NCBI RefSeq assembly: GCF_018614585.1 | Contig: NZ_JAGGOI010000004.1 | Span: 248,001 to 312,000 of the forward strand | Length of the DNA: 64,000 nucleotides | Source: Streptomyces sp. ISL-1 | GTDB lineage: Bacteria > Actinomycetota > Actinomycetes > Streptomycetales > Streptomycetaceae | Direction: 5' to 3' | Shown here: positions 45,207 through 55,790 of the stretch, piece by piece | Layout: the number at the start of each line of letters is the position of its first letter | Position numbering within the stretch: the stretch's first letter is position 1 | Notes under the pieces: model-generated | Database searches by the model: none | Told to the model about the DNA's origin: nothing | Seen by the model: only the letters and a program-made list of their open reading frames with translations | Program-made: the position numbers and the translations under genes

Positions 45207-46244
45207 GTGAGCTCAGTGATCGCGTCCACCCGGCTGTCCGTACTCGACCGTTCCCGCACCCGCGAGGGGTACGACGAGCCCGCCGCCCTGCGCGACACGG
45301 TTCGTCTCGCGCAGGAGCTGGAGGCGCTCGGCTATCACCGCTTCTGGGTGTCCGAGCACCACAGCGTGCCGGGGGTGGCCGGCTCGGCGCCGACCGTCCT
45401 CGCGGCGGCCGTCGCGGCCGCGACCTCGACAATCCGCGTCGGCACCGGCGGCGTCATGCTGCCGAACCATCAACCGCTCGTCGTCGCCGAGCAGTTCGGG
45501 GTGCTCGAATCGCTCTTCCCCGGCCGGATCGACATGGGGCTCGGCCGTTCGGTGGGCTTCACGGGCGGGATACGCAGGGCGCTGGGCCGGGACAAGAAGG
45601 ACGCCGAGGACTTCGCCGGGCAGCTGGCGGAGCTGCTGGGCTGGTTCACGGGTGAGCAGAGCGCGCATCCGCAGGTGCACGCCCGCCCCGCGGAGGGGCT
45701 GCGCGTGCCGCCGTATCTTCTGGCGACCGGCGAGGGCGCGCAGATCGCGGCCGCGGCCGGGCTGCCGCTGGTGATCGGCGACATACGGGGCCGCGAGCGG
45801 ATGCTGGCGGCCGTCGACCGCTACCGGCGGGACTTCCGGCCGTCCCCCTGGTCCGCCCGGCCGTATGTGGTCGTCTCCGGCACGGTCATGGTGGCCGCCG
45901 CGGAGGCGGAGGCCCGGCGGCTGCTGATGCCGGAGGCGTGGGCGCTGGCGTACTCCCGGACGCACGGTGTCTTCCCGCCCCTCGTGCCGCCCGAGCGGAT
46001 CGAGGAGCTGACGATGACGGAGAAGGAGCGCGGGTTCTACGAGTCCGGGCTGCGCGGCCATATCGCCGGCACGGAGGAGCAGGTGGCGGATGCGCTGGAG
46101 GCGGTGGTGAAGGACAGCGGCGCGGACGAGGTGCTGGTCACGTCGAGTACGTATGACCGTGCGGCGCTGCTGGAGTCCTACCGGCGGCTCGCCGGGATTG
46201 CCGGCCTCAGCGGCGACGCGGCGCGAGCGGGAACACACGGCTGA
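45207..46244 (+). CDS. LLM-class flavin-dependent oxidoreductase (MsnO8-type)
   Basis: The 345-residue TIM-barrel monooxygenase is of the luciferase-like class: RLSVLDRSRTREGY, LGYHRFWVSEHHSVPGVAGS, IRVGTGGVMLPNHQPLVVAEQFGVLE and FPGRIDMGLGRS are diagnostic of the MsnO8 branch. It would use FMNH2 or F420; the substrate is unknown. I chose the GTG at 45207; a GTG three codons on is possible. Confidence 0.92.
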   Translation: MSSVIASTRLSVLDRSRTREGYDEPAALRDTVRLAQELEALGYHRFWVSEHHSVPGVAGSAPTVLAAAVAAATSTIRVGTGGVMLPNHQPLVVAEQFGVLESLFPGRIDMGLGRSVGFTGGIRRALGRDKKDAEDFAGQLAELLGWFTGEQSAHPQVHARPAEGLRVPPYLLATGEGAQIAAAAGLPLVIGDIRGRERMLAAVDRYRRDFRPSPWSARPYVVVSGTVMVAAAEAEARRLLMPEAWALAYSRTHGVFPPLVPPERIEELTMTEKERGFYESGLRGHIAGTEEQVADALEAVVKDSGADEVLVTSSTYDRAALLESYRRLAGIAGLSGDAARAGTHG

Positions 46245-46274
46245 CCGGCGACCCCGTCGCGCCCGGATCCGCGC

Positions 46275-46304
46275 CCGGGTCCGGGTCCGGGTCCGGGTCC
46301 GGGT
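46275..46304. repeat. Five tandem CCGGGT hexamers
   Basis: CCGGGT is repeated five times without error just after the LLM gene stop. It is a microsatellite-like tract in an untranslated convergent gap. Confidence 0.9.
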
Positions 46305-46427
46305 CGCAATGTTGCCCGGCTTCGCCGCCCCGACCACATCGCGCGAGCCGACCGGCCACCCCGACCAGCCCGGCTGTCTGGCCAGGTCGCTCGGCCGGTG
46401 ACGGCTCTCGGCGGCAGCGTCGGGCGT

Positions 46428-46464
46428 CCGGCAGCCCGCCCCGTGCGTGGGGCGGAGCTGCCGG
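46428..46464. terminator. Bulged 15-bp hairpin between LLM and tyrosinase genes
   Basis: CCGGCAGCCCGCCCC (46428-46442) pairs with 46449-46464 apart from one bulged base; the loop is GTGCGT. It lies between two convergent genes and can terminate both. Confidence 0.7.
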
Positions 46465-46506
46465 AAGCCCTGTGCCGGGAAGGTGTGGCGCCGCGGGGCA
46501 GACGCC

Positions 46507-47334
46507 TCAGGCCACCGTGTCGTACGTGTAGTGGCGGGTGTGGTCCAGCATGTCGGCCGGTGTCACGTCGTTCCACGGGCGCATGGTGTCGTGCAGGTCC
46601 ACGACGTTGGGTGTGCCGGCGGCCGGGAGGTAGGACGAGCCCGGGTGGCGGGCCTGCCACTCGGCCCAGAGCTTGTCTATGAAGGCGTGGTGCAGCCAGA
46701 ACACCGGGTCGTTCGGGGAGACTCCGGTGCCCATCTGGCCGCCGACCCAGACATGCACCCGGTTGTGCAGGTTGGCGCCGCGCCAGCCTTCGAGGTGGTT
46801 GCGGAAGCCGTCCGACGCGCTGTTCCACGGCGGAGCGTCATAGGTGGACATGGCCAGCACGGAGTCGACCTCGGCCCGGGTCGGCAGCTGCCGCCCGCCG
46901 GCGCCGAGGGACCGGCGCAGAAAGCCGCGCCCGTCCACGCCCACGGTCAGCGGCCATCCGCCGGAGGCGAGCGAGAACGGACCGTCCATCACCTGCCCGT
47001 CCCTGGCGCGGCCGGTGCCGCCGAGGAAGTCCGCCGCCCACAGTGAGGAACCGGCCGTGCGGTCCGTCCTCCAGTCCCAGTAGGGCAGCGCCACGGCCGG
47101 GTCCACGGCCTGGAGTTGACGTTCGAACTCTATGAGGTACCTGCGGTGCCAGGGCAGGAACGAGGGCGAACGGTGGCCGACCCGGTCGCCGTTGTCCGTG
47201 TCGCTCATGATGAAGGCGTTGTGGGTGGTGACGAAGGTGTCGTACTGCCCGTTGCGCTTGAGTTCGAGCAGTGCGTCGACGAAGCGCCGCTTCTCGGTGG
47301 CGGTGAGCTGAACCTGGTTCTTGCGTACGGTCAT
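46507..47334 (-). CDS. melC2: Tyrosinase
   Basis: MelC2 is the dicopper enzyme that oxidises tyrosine towards melanin. The 275-residue protein has CuA ligands His38, His54, His63 and CuB ligands His190 and His194 (NLHNRVHVWVGG) and His216 (FWLHHAFID), the same numbering as characterised Streptomyces tyrosinases. It has no signal peptide of its own and depends on the caddie protein MelC1 encoded just upstream (15-nt gap) for copper loading and Tat export. Confidence 0.97.
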   Translation of the reverse strand: MTVRKNQVQLTATEKRRFVDALLELKRNGQYDTFVTTHNAFIMSDTDNGDRVGHRSPSFLPWHRRYLIEFERQLQAVDPAVALPYWDWRTDRTAGSSLWAADFLGGTGRARDGQVMDGPFSLASGGWPLTVGVDGRGFLRRSLGAGGRQLPTRAEVDSVLAMSTYDAPPWNSASDGFRNHLEGWRGANLHNRVHVWVGGQMGTGVSPNDPVFWLHHAFIDKLWAEWQARHPGSSYLPAAGTPNVVDLHDTMRPWNDVTPADMLDHTRHYTYDTVA

Positions 47335-47349
47335 GGTGGTGCTCCCGGA

Positions 47350-47730
47350 TCAGGCGAGGACGAGGGGGACGAGGTCGGCGCCCTGGAGTTCCCGTACGGC
47401 GGCGCGGGCCACGGCGCGGGGCGTGGCGAACGTCTCGTAGTGGTTGACGACGCTGATCCAGCTGCCGTCGGCGTTCCGCATCACATGCAGTTCATCGCCG
47501 TCTATCCGCACGCGGTAACCCCCGCCGTGGTGGTGTCCGCCCTCGTGCGAGGCCGCCCCACCCTGAATGCGGCGGCCCAGGAAGACCTCGTCGAACGCCA
47601 CCGGGTCGGAGGCATTCGGGACGGACGCCTCGGCCCGCGAGGGGCCGGCGATGACGAGATCGGCCACCGCGAGTCCGGCAAGCGCGCTCGCGGCGGCGCC
47701 CAGAGCTCGTCGGCGGGTGAGTTCAGGCAT
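47350..47730 (-). CDS. melC1: Tyrosinase cofactor (caddie protein)
   Basis: MelC1 delivers copper to apo-tyrosinase and carries it through the Tat pathway. The 126-residue protein has a twin-arginine signal ([20 protein letters not shown]), the copper-binding [17 protein letters not shown] segment and the conserved [22 protein letters not shown] end. The ATG at 47730 is used; the in-frame GTG further upstream would place extra residues before the Tat motif. Confidence 0.95.
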   Translation of the reverse strand: MPELTRRRALGAAASALAGLAVADLVIAGPSRAEASVPNASDPVAFDEVFLGRRIQGGAASHEGGHHHGGGYRVRIDGDELHVMRNADGSWISVVNHYETFATPRAVARAAVRELQGADLVPLVLA

Positions 47731-47889
47731 GGCAAAGCCCCCAGAGATGGCAGTGGTTCGGTGGGCCACGGACGGAGGTCAGCCCACCCGTGACCTGGCC
47801 ATGCCTACCGGCACACCTGAGCGCCGGGGAAATCACTGGGAACCGGTTGGCCGCTATGCGGACATGTCCCTACACACAGTGCAGAGTTG

Positions 47890-47907
47890 AACAAAATCGA
47901 TCTTGTT
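47890..47907. promoter_or_regulatory. Palindrome upstream of melC1
   Basis: AACAAAATCGATCTTGTT is an 18-bp near-perfect palindrome (one mismatched pair) in the 47731-48056 gap, 160 nt before melC1. It is unusually A/T-rich for this DNA and may be an operator for the mel genes. Confidence 0.4.
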
Positions 47908-48033
47908 GTCCACGCGCCCAGACGATACTTCGAACGTAAATTCTGCGGCCAATGTGGCAGTTGTGTGAATACTTTGTTGCGAGGGCCGGAGAAGGGTGGC
48001 CGCCCTCACACAGCAAAGCTGTCCTGAATCTCA

Positions 48034-48047
48034 CGGCCCGAAGGCCG
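48034..48047 (-). terminator. Short UUCG hairpin after sdhB
   Basis: On the minus strand CGGCC-TTCG-GGCCG forms a 5-bp stem with a stable UUCG tetraloop 9 nt after the sdhB stop codon, probably ending the sdh transcript. Confidence 0.5.
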
Positions 48048-48056
48048 CGCGAGGCC

Positions 48057-48799
48057 TCAGCGGCGCACCTTCCGGGTGGCCCGCAGCCACTCCTTGTTCA
48101 TCGCCGAGATCGACGGCAGCGGAATGCCCTTCGGGCAGGCTGTCGCGCATTCACCGGCCAGCGTGCAGCCGCCGAAGCCCTCCGCGTCCATCGTCGCGAC
48201 CATGTCGAGCACCCGTGTCTCACGCTCGGGCGCGCCCTGCGGCAGCACATTGAGGTGGTTGACCTTCGCCGAAGTGAAGAGCATCGCCGAGCCGTTGGGG
48301 CAGGCCGCGACGCAGGCTCCGCAGCCGATGCACTCCGCGTGCTCGAAGGCGAAGTCGGCGTCCGGCTTGGCCACGGGCGTCGCGTGCGCATCGGGAGCCG
48401 CGCCGGTGGGGGCGGTGATGTAGCCACCGGCCTGGATGATCCGGTCGAAGGCGCTGCGGTCGACGACCAGGTCCTTCACAACGGGGAAGGCGGCGGCCCG
48501 CCACGGCTCGACGTCGATGCTGTCGCCGTCCTTGAAGGACCGCATATGGAGCTGGCAGGTGGTGGTGCGCTCGGGGCCGTGCGCGTCGCCGTTGATGACC
48601 AGGCTGCACGCTCCGCAGATGCCCTCGCGGCAGTCGTGGTCGAAGGCGACGGGGTCCTCTCCGCGCAGGATGAGTTCCTCGTTGAGGGTGTCGAGCATCT
48701 CCAGGAACGACATGTCCTGGGAGATCCCGTCCACCTCGTAGGTGGCCATGGCGCCGGGTGCGTCGGTGTTCCGCTGGCGCCAGACGCGCAGTTTGAGCT

Positions 48800-48803
<4 letters not shown>
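48057..48803 (-). CDS. sdhB: Succinate dehydrogenase/fumarate reductase iron-sulfur subunit
   Basis: The 248-residue protein carries the three clusters of complex II: [2Fe-2S] ligands in [13 protein letters not shown] plus a downstream Cys (TTTCQLH), and [4Fe-4S]/[3Fe-4S] ligands in [15 protein letters not shown] and [12 protein letters not shown]. It passes electrons from SdhA flavin to the SdhC quinone site. Its ATG overlaps the sdhA stop codon (ATGA). Confidence 0.97.
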
Positions 48804-50785
<1,982 letters not shown>

Positions 50786-50786
50786 G

Positions 50787-51491
50787 TCAGCTCACCACTC
50801 CGGTCATGACGGCGACGGGTACGGAGACGAAGCCCGCGGTCAGCAGCAGCGCGAGGACGCCGGCGAGCGCCTTGAGCGCGCGGTCACGGGTGGCGTTGCC
50901 CATGCCGAGGGTCTGCGCCGCGCTGAAGAATCCGTGTTGGATGTGCAGACCGACGGCGAGCATCGCGACGATGTAGATGACGTTCCCGTACCAGGTGGAG
51001 AAGGTCGCGACGACGTTCTCGTACGGATGGCCGGGCTGAGCGTTCTCGTTGACGGTGAGCGTCGTCAGGTCGAGCAGGTGCCAGACGATGAACAGCGCGA
51101 CGATGATGCCGCCCCATCGCATGGTGCGGGTGGCGTAGCTCGCGCGCCGCCGCTTGTGCGCGTACGGAGTGGGCCGGGCTTTCAGGTCACGGCGGCTCAG
51201 CTGGTACGCCGATACCGCGTGCCCCACGACGGCCGCGACCAGCACCACGCGGACGATCCAGAGGGCCCACTCGTAGTGCAGTACGGGCCCGCCCATGGTG
51301 CGCAGCCAGTGGCCGTAGGCGTTGAACTCCTCCGGGCCGAAGAAGACCTTGAGGTTGCCCATCACATGCGCGACCAGATAGCCGAGCATGATCAGGCCGC
51401 TCACGGCCATGACCGTCTTCTTGCCGACCGTCGATCCCCAGAAGGTGCGCGTGGGGGGCGGTTTCCGGTCCGTCCGCGTTGCCAGAGCCAT
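50787..51491 (-). CDS. sdhC: Succinate dehydrogenase cytochrome b558-type subunit
   Basis: The 234-residue membrane anchor has five hydrophobic helices with the expected heme-ligand histidines ([49 protein letters not shown]). It binds two hemes b and quinone. It is the first gene of sdhCAB, one base before sdhA. TAGCGT ends exactly 7 nt before the ATG and TTGGAC lies 18 nt further up; there is no ribosome binding site, so the mRNA is probably leaderless. Confidence 0.95.
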   Translation of the reverse strand: MALATRTDRKPPPTRTFWGSTVGKKTVMAVSGLIMLGYLVAHVMGNLKVFFGPEEFNAYGHWLRTMGGPVLHYEWALWIVRVVLVAAVVGHAVSAYQLSRRDLKARPTPYAHKRRRASYATRTMRWGGIIVALFIVWHLLDLTTLTVNENAQPGHPYENVVATFSTWYGNVIYIVAMLAVGLHIQHGFFSAAQTLGMGNATRDRALKALAGVLALLLTAGFVSVPVAVMTGVVS

Positions 51492-51498
51492 ACGAGGA

Positions 51499-51528
51499 AC
51501 GCTAAAGCGAAGGTATCCAGAGGTCCAA
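51499..51528 (-). promoter_or_regulatory. sdhC promoter (leaderless)
   Basis: On the minus strand, -35 TTGGAC (51523-51528) and -10 TAGCGT (51499-51504) are 18 nt apart, and 7 nt separate the -10 from the ATG. The divergent LysR gene starts 84 nt away, so its product may act here. Confidence 0.6.
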
Positions 51529-51574
51529 GACATGATCCGGCTCATCTCCATAGACATGCCCTATCGTGGATCCT

Positions 51575-52489
51575 ATGCAGTTCCAGCAGCTCCTCTACTT
51601 CGTGGCGGTGGCCGAGACTCGGCACTTCACCCACGCCGCCGAGCGTGTCCATGTCTCCCAGCCCTCCCTCTCCCAGCAGGTCCGGGCGCTGGAGAAGGAG
51701 CTCGGCGCCGAGCTCTTCAGCCGGGCCCGCGGCAATATCGCGCTGACCGACGCGGGCGAGGCGCTGCTGCCGCTGGCCCGGCGCATCCTCGCCGACGCCG
51801 ACACCGCCCGGCACGAGGTGCAGGAACTGGTTCAGCTGCGCCGCGGCCGGGTCAGGCTCGGCGCGACGCCCAGTCTCTGCACCGGCCTGCTCCCGGATGC
51901 GCTGCGCACCTTCCACGATCTGCATCCGGGTATCCAGCTGCTGATCGAGGAGAGCGGTTCGCACGATCTTGTACGGGAGCTGGCACGCGGCTCCCTCGAT
52001 CTGGCCCTGATCGTGCTGCCGCTGCCGCCCGCGTCGCCGGCGCTGACGACCGTGGAGCTGCTGCGGGAGGAGCTGGTCGTGGTGTCTCCCCCAGAGCTTC
52101 GCCTGGGAGGTGCCCCCACGGCTGCGGCGCCGAGCAGCCCGGTGCGGATCGCCGATCTGCGCGATCAGCCGCTGGTGATGTTCCGGCACGGCTACGACCT
52201 GCGCGAGCTGACGGTCACCGCGTGCCGCGCGGAAGGCTTCGAGCCGGGCTTCACCGTGGAGGGCGGCGAGATGGACGCGGTGCTCGGTTTCGTCCGGGCG
52301 GGGCTCGGCATCGCGGTGGTGCCGAGCATGGTCGCCGACCGGGCCGGCCGCGACCTGCGGGTCACACCGCTCGCCCGGCCGGGACTGCGCCGTACGATCG
52401 CGCTCGCGCACCGCAGCGACGTGGCCCCGCCGCGTGCCGCGCGTGAGCTGCAGCGGGTGCTGCTGGACACCCAGGCCGCCGTCGTCTAG
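51575..52489 (+). CDS. LysR-family transcriptional regulator
   Basis: The 304-residue protein has a standard LysR helix-turn-helix (MQFQQLLYFVAVAETRHFTH, RVHVSQPSLSQQVRALEKEL) and a periplasmic-binding-like effector domain. It is divergent from sdhCAB, the usual geometry for LysR targets. An insert, SPPELRLGGAPTAAA near residues 170-185, is encoded by a palindromic streptomycete repeat and is unlike normal family sequence. The start is the ATG with TATCGT 7 nt before it (leaderless); the GTG three codons earlier is less likely. Confidence 0.92.
   Translation: MQFQQLLYFVAVAETRHFTHAAERVHVSQPSLSQQVRALEKELGAELFSRARGNIALTDAGEALLPLARRILADADTARHEVQELVQLRRGRVRLGATPSLCTGLLPDALRTFHDLHPGIQLLIEESGSHDLVRELARGSLDLALIVLPLPPASPALTTVELLREELVVVSPPELRLGGAPTAAAPSSPVRIADLRDQPLVMFRHGYDLRELTVTACRAEGFEPGFTVEGGEMDAVLGFVRAGLGIAVVPSMVADRAGRDLRVTPLARPGLRRTIALAHRSDVAPPRAARELQRVLLDTQAAVV
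52085..52119 (+). repeat. Palindromic repeat embedded in the LysR coding sequence
   Basis: The stretch from TCTCCCCCAGAGCTTCG to GGGAGGTGCCCCCACG matches a short palindromic element I recognise as common in Streptomyces genomes. Here it lies in frame within the gene and adds about 12 residues to the effector domain. Confidence 0.55.
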
Positions 52490-52497
52490 CCCCGGAC

Positions 52498-52590
52498 CCC
52501 GCGCCTCAAACGCCGGCGAGGCTGAATCGGCGATTGAGGAGATGCGGCCGAAGGTCGCATACAGGGTCCGGGGCGGAGCCCCGGGGGGAA
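52498..52590. repeat. Dispersed streptomycete intergenic repeat acting as terminator
   Basis: The gap between convergent LysR and GGDEF-EAL genes contains CTCAAACGCCGGCGAGGCTG, then CGGCGATTGAGGA and GGGTCCGGGGCGGAGCCCCG. This is a degenerate copy of the repeated intergenic unit (CAAACGCCGG ... GTTTGAGG ... GGGGCGCAGCCCC) familiar from Streptomyces. Two hairpins are possible. Confidence 0.6.
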
Positions 52591-52591
52591 G

Positions 52592-54769
52592 CTACACCGC
52601 GTCCGCCAGAGACAGGGCATGCAGTTTGTCCGGCGGGCCCGGCCGGGCGTAGTACCAGCCCTGCGCGGTGTCACAGCCGAGCTCCCGCAGCTGTTCCGCC
52701 TGGGCGCCCGTCTCCACCCCCTCGACCGTGACGGCCAGCTGAAGGCTGTGCGCCAGCGAGACGATCCCTTCCACGATCTTCAGATCGACGGGGTCGGCGG
52801 GGTGGCGCTGCATGCCCTGGGTGAAGGACCGGTCCAGCTTGAGCACGCTGACCGGCAGCCGGCGCAGATTGGCGAGGTTGGAGTAGCCCGTGCCGAAGTC
52901 GTCCAGCGCTATGTCCACGCCCATCTCGGCGAGTTGACGCAGCGGCTTGAGCAGATCCTCGTCGGCGCCGATCAGCGCGGATTCGGTGACCTCCAGGCAG
53001 AGCGCACCCGGTTCGAGGCCGGAACGCTCCAGGACGTCTACGGTGTCGGCGACCAGACCCGGGTGGTGCAGCTGGGTGGGCGAGAGGTTCACATTGATCC
53101 GCAGGGGGCCTCCGTCGGAGTGGCGCTCCTGCCAGTATCTCGCCTGGCGTACGGCCTCCCCCAGCACCCAGCGGCCCAGCGGCACGATCAGCCCGGTGTG
53201 CTCGGCGAGCGGTATGAACTGGTCCGGCCCGAGCACGCCGTGCTGCGGATGGCACCAGCGCACCAATGCCTCCGCGCCGTGCACGCTCCCGTCGCCCAGG
53301 TGCACCAGCGGCTGGTACTCGATGAAGAACTCACCGCGCTCCAGCGCCGCGGGCAGCGCGGTGGTCAGACCGTGCCGGGTTATGGCGCGCGCGTCCGCCT
53401 CCGGGTCAGCGAGCTGGAAGCGGTTGCCCCCCGCGGACTTGGCCCGGTACATGGTGATGTCGGCGCTGCGCAGCACCTCGGCCGTGGTGCGCTCGCCGGC
53501 CGGACCCTCGACGACGCCGATGCTCCCGCGGACGGTGAACTCCCGGCCGTCGACGCAGACGGGCGAGGAGAGCACGGCGAGGATACGGGTGGCCAGTTCC
53601 TCGACCTCGCGCTGGGTGTCGGGGCCGGTCGTCAGCGCCACGAACTCGTCGCCGCCGAGCCGGGCGACCATCTCGCCCGGCGCGGTGGCGCAGCTCTGCA
53701 GCCGGTCCGCGACCTCCACCAGCAACCGGTCCCCCGTCGCATGGCCGAGGCTGTCGTTGATCGCCTTGAACCCGTCGAGATCGAGGTAGCACAGGCCGAA
53801 GCGGGCGCCGTCGCCCGCGGAGAGCGCCTTCTCCAGGCGTTCGAAGAACAGTGTGCGGTTGGGCAGTCCTGTCAGCGCGTCGTGCGTGGCCTCGTAGCGC
53901 AGCCGCAGATTGAGCAGCCGGCGCTCGGTGGTGTCCTCCATCAGCGCCAGCTGGTACTCCGGCTGACCCTCGGCGTCCCGCAGCAGAGAGACCGTCAGAT
54001 TGGTCCACAGCACGGTGCCGTCGTTGCGGAAGAACGGCTTCTCCACCCGGAAGTGTTCGCGCTCGCCGCGGACCAGCTCTCCGTACAACTCCCAGACATG
54101 CGGGCGGTCTTCGGGATGCGCCCAGTCGGTCACCTTCCGGCCGCGCACATGGTGCTCAAGCCCGCCGAACATGCGCGTCAGAGTGTCGTTGACCTCGAGC
54201 ACATTGCCGTCCAGGTCGGCGATCCCGATGCCGATCGCGGCCCCCTCGAACACCGCGCTGAAGCGCGCCTCGGTGGCGTGCAGCGCCTGCATCGCGTCAC
54301 TGCGGGCCAGCAGCGAGGAGCGGGCGATGGCCTCCTGCTCTGCCAGCGTGCGCTCGCGCAGCCCCTGGGCGAAGCCGGCGGCCAGCGCGTGCTGCAGCCT
54401 CGCGCAGCGAGCCCGGCTCTCCTCGGCCGTCGGCCCGGCCGTCTGCTCGGGATTACCGCCGCCGCAGTACAGCACCAGGTACGCGTCGATGACGCCGAGC
54501 GTGCGGCTGAGCGCCTCGGGGTCCGTGCAGTGGGCCTCGACGAGGGCGGCTCCGACCCGCTGCGCGACCTGTGGGTCGAAGGGGAAGGCGTGCAGCGAGA
54601 GGCTCAACTCCCGGGCCAGCGGCAGCAGATGCTCTTCGACCTCGGGCCGGGTCAGCGATGTGGCCGTCACCGGGAAGATGGCCCGGCTCCAGATCGTCGC
54701 GAATCTGCGGAGTCTGTCCTCCAGGCCGTCCGGGTCCGCCGCGGAACCCGCCGCCTGCGACGGCGCCAT
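52592..54769 (-). CDS. PAS-GGDEF-EAL c-di-GMP turnover protein
   Basis: The 725-residue protein has a helical N-terminal part (1-160), a PAS domain (about 165-290, FSAVFEGAAIGIGIADLDGN to ALMEDTTER), a GGDEF domain (about 300-460) with intact ARLGGDEF, and an EAL domain (about 470-715) with EALVRW, NLSPTQL, EVTESALI and DDFGTGYS. Both diguanylate cyclase and phosphodiesterase active sites look complete. No membrane helix is evident. It overlaps the upstream methyltransferase stop (TGATG), so the two are co-translated. A GTG directly before the ATG is an alternative start. Confidence 0.95.
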   Translation of the reverse strand: MAPSQAAGSAADPDGLEDRLRRFATIWSRAIFPVTATSLTRPEVEEHLLPLARELSLSLHAFPFDPQVAQRVGAALVEAHCTDPEALSRTLGVIDAYLVLYCGGGNPEQTAGPTAEESRARCARLQHALAAGFAQGLRERTLAEQEAIARSSLLARSDAMQALHATEARFSAVFEGAAIGIGIADLDGNVLEVNDTLTRMFGGLEHHVRGRKVTDWAHPEDRPHVWELYGELVRGEREHFRVEKPFFRNDGTVLWTNLTVSLLRDAEGQPEYQLALMEDTTERRLLNLRLRYEATHDALTGLPNRTLFFERLEKALSAGDGARFGLCYLDLDGFKAINDSLGHATGDRLLVEVADRLQSCATAPGEMVARLGGDEFVALTTGPDTQREVEELATRILAVLSSPVCVDGREFTVRGSIGVVEGPAGERTTAEVLRSADITMYRAKSAGGNRFQLADPEADARAITRHGLTTALPAALERGEFFIEYQPLVHLGDGSVHGAEALVRWCHPQHGVLGPDQFIPLAEHTGLIVPLGRWVLGEAVRQARYWQERHSDGGPLRINVNLSPTQLHHPGLVADTVDVLERSGLEPGALCLEVTESALIGADEDLLKPLRQLAEMGVDIALDDFGTGYSNLANLRRLPVSVLKLDRSFTQGMQRHPADPVDLKIVEGIVSLAHSLQLAVTVEGVETGAQAEQLRELGCDTAQGWYYARPGPPDKLHALSLADAV

Positions 54770-55626
54770 CACGCCTTGCGCCCCACCCCGGCGAAACCAG
54801 CGAACGCATATGGGTCTTCCTGCTCGGCGGGGGTGCCGGGCCGCCAGTGCGGCATGGACACCAGACCGGGCTCGACCATCTCGTACCCCTCGAAGAACCG
54901 CGCGATCTTCTCGCGCGAGCGCATGACCAGCGGCCTTCGTATGTTCTGGTAGACGCCGACGGCGCCGCCCGCCTGCTCCTCGGGCACCGGGATTCCTTCG
55001 TACGAGGCGTGGGTGAGGATGATGAGGCTGCCGGGCGCGAGCGCGTCCCGCAGCTGGGCGACGGCGCTCTGCGGGTCGTCCTCGTCCTCGAGGAAGTGCA
55101 GTACGGCGACGAGGAGCAGCGCCACCGGCCGCTCCAGGTCGAGCAGTTCAGTCGTCTCGGGGTTCTCGAGTATCTGCCGGGGCTTGCGCAGGTCGGCGGA
55201 GAGGACGACGGCCTGCTCATTGCCGTCCAGCACGGCCCGGCTGTGTGAGACGGCGACCGGGTCGTGGTCGACGTAGACGACCCGGGATTCGGCGGTGGCC
55301 TTCTGCGCCACCTCATGGACATTGCCGAAGGTCGGAATGCCGGAGCCGATGTCGAGGAACTGGGTGACGCCCTCGCTGACCGCGTAATTCACGGCCCGGC
55401 GCATGAACGCGCGGTTCGCCTGCATGATCTTGGGGAGGCCCGGCATGAACTCCATGGCCTTGCGGGCGGCTTCCCGGTCGACTTCGAAATTGTGCGAGCC
55501 GCCCAGGTAGTAGTCATAAATGCGGGACACGCTCGGCATCGATATGTCGATGCCCTGCGGGGCCCAGGCGGGACGCTCCATCGATGTCTCCAACAAGTCG
55601 CCACGGGGGAGTTCGGCCATGTCCAT
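54769..55626 (-). CDS. DUF574-type SAM-dependent methyltransferase
   Basis: The 285-residue protein belongs to the actinomycete-specific DUF574 methyltransferase family: SVSRIYDYYLGGSHNFEVDREAA, FMRRAVNYAVSEGVTQFLDIGSGIPT, VVYVDHDPVAVSHSRAVL and LLVAVLHFLEDEDDP. These are numerous in streptomycetes and their substrates are unknown. Translation coupling to a c-di-GMP enzyme is notable. I chose the ATG at 55626; a second ATG two codons on and a GTG at 55707 are alternatives, none with a strong ribosome binding site. Confidence 0.9.
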   Translation of the reverse strand: MDMAELPRGDLLETSMERPAWAPQGIDISMPSVSRIYDYYLGGSHNFEVDREAARKAMEFMPGLPKIMQANRAFMRRAVNYAVSEGVTQFLDIGSGIPTFGNVHEVAQKATAESRVVYVDHDPVAVSHSRAVLDGNEQAVVLSADLRKPRQILENPETTELLDLERPVALLLVAVLHFLEDEDDPQSAVAQLRDALAPGSLIILTHASYEGIPVPEEQAGGAVGVYQNIRRPLVMRSREKIARFFEGYEMVEPGLVSMPHWRPGTPAEQEDPYAFAGFAGVGRKA

Positions 55627-55726
55627 GGCCAGTGTTCGAGCCGAGGCTACTGATCGCCCGCCAAGAGAGCGAGCCCAAACGGAAATTACCGGTCCGTTCT
55701 TGGTCACACGCCGACGTTACACAGCA

Positions 55727-55766
55727 GCCGGCCCGTCTTCACGCGGGGGGCGTGAGACGGGCCGGC
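55727..55766 (-). terminator. Hairpin after the SCO0930-type lipoprotein gene
   Basis: GCCGGCCCGTCTTCACGC (55727-55744) pairs with 55750-55766 over 17 bp with a single bulged T; the loop is five G. It starts 24 nt after the lipoprotein stop codon. Confidence 0.8.
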
Positions 55767-55790
55767 CGGGCCGGATGCGCGGCGTGGGGA

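Noticed and set aside
52619..54952. 777-codon plus-strand frame opposite the GGDEF-EAL gene
   Set aside because: Antisense shadow of a gene with clear domains on the other strand.
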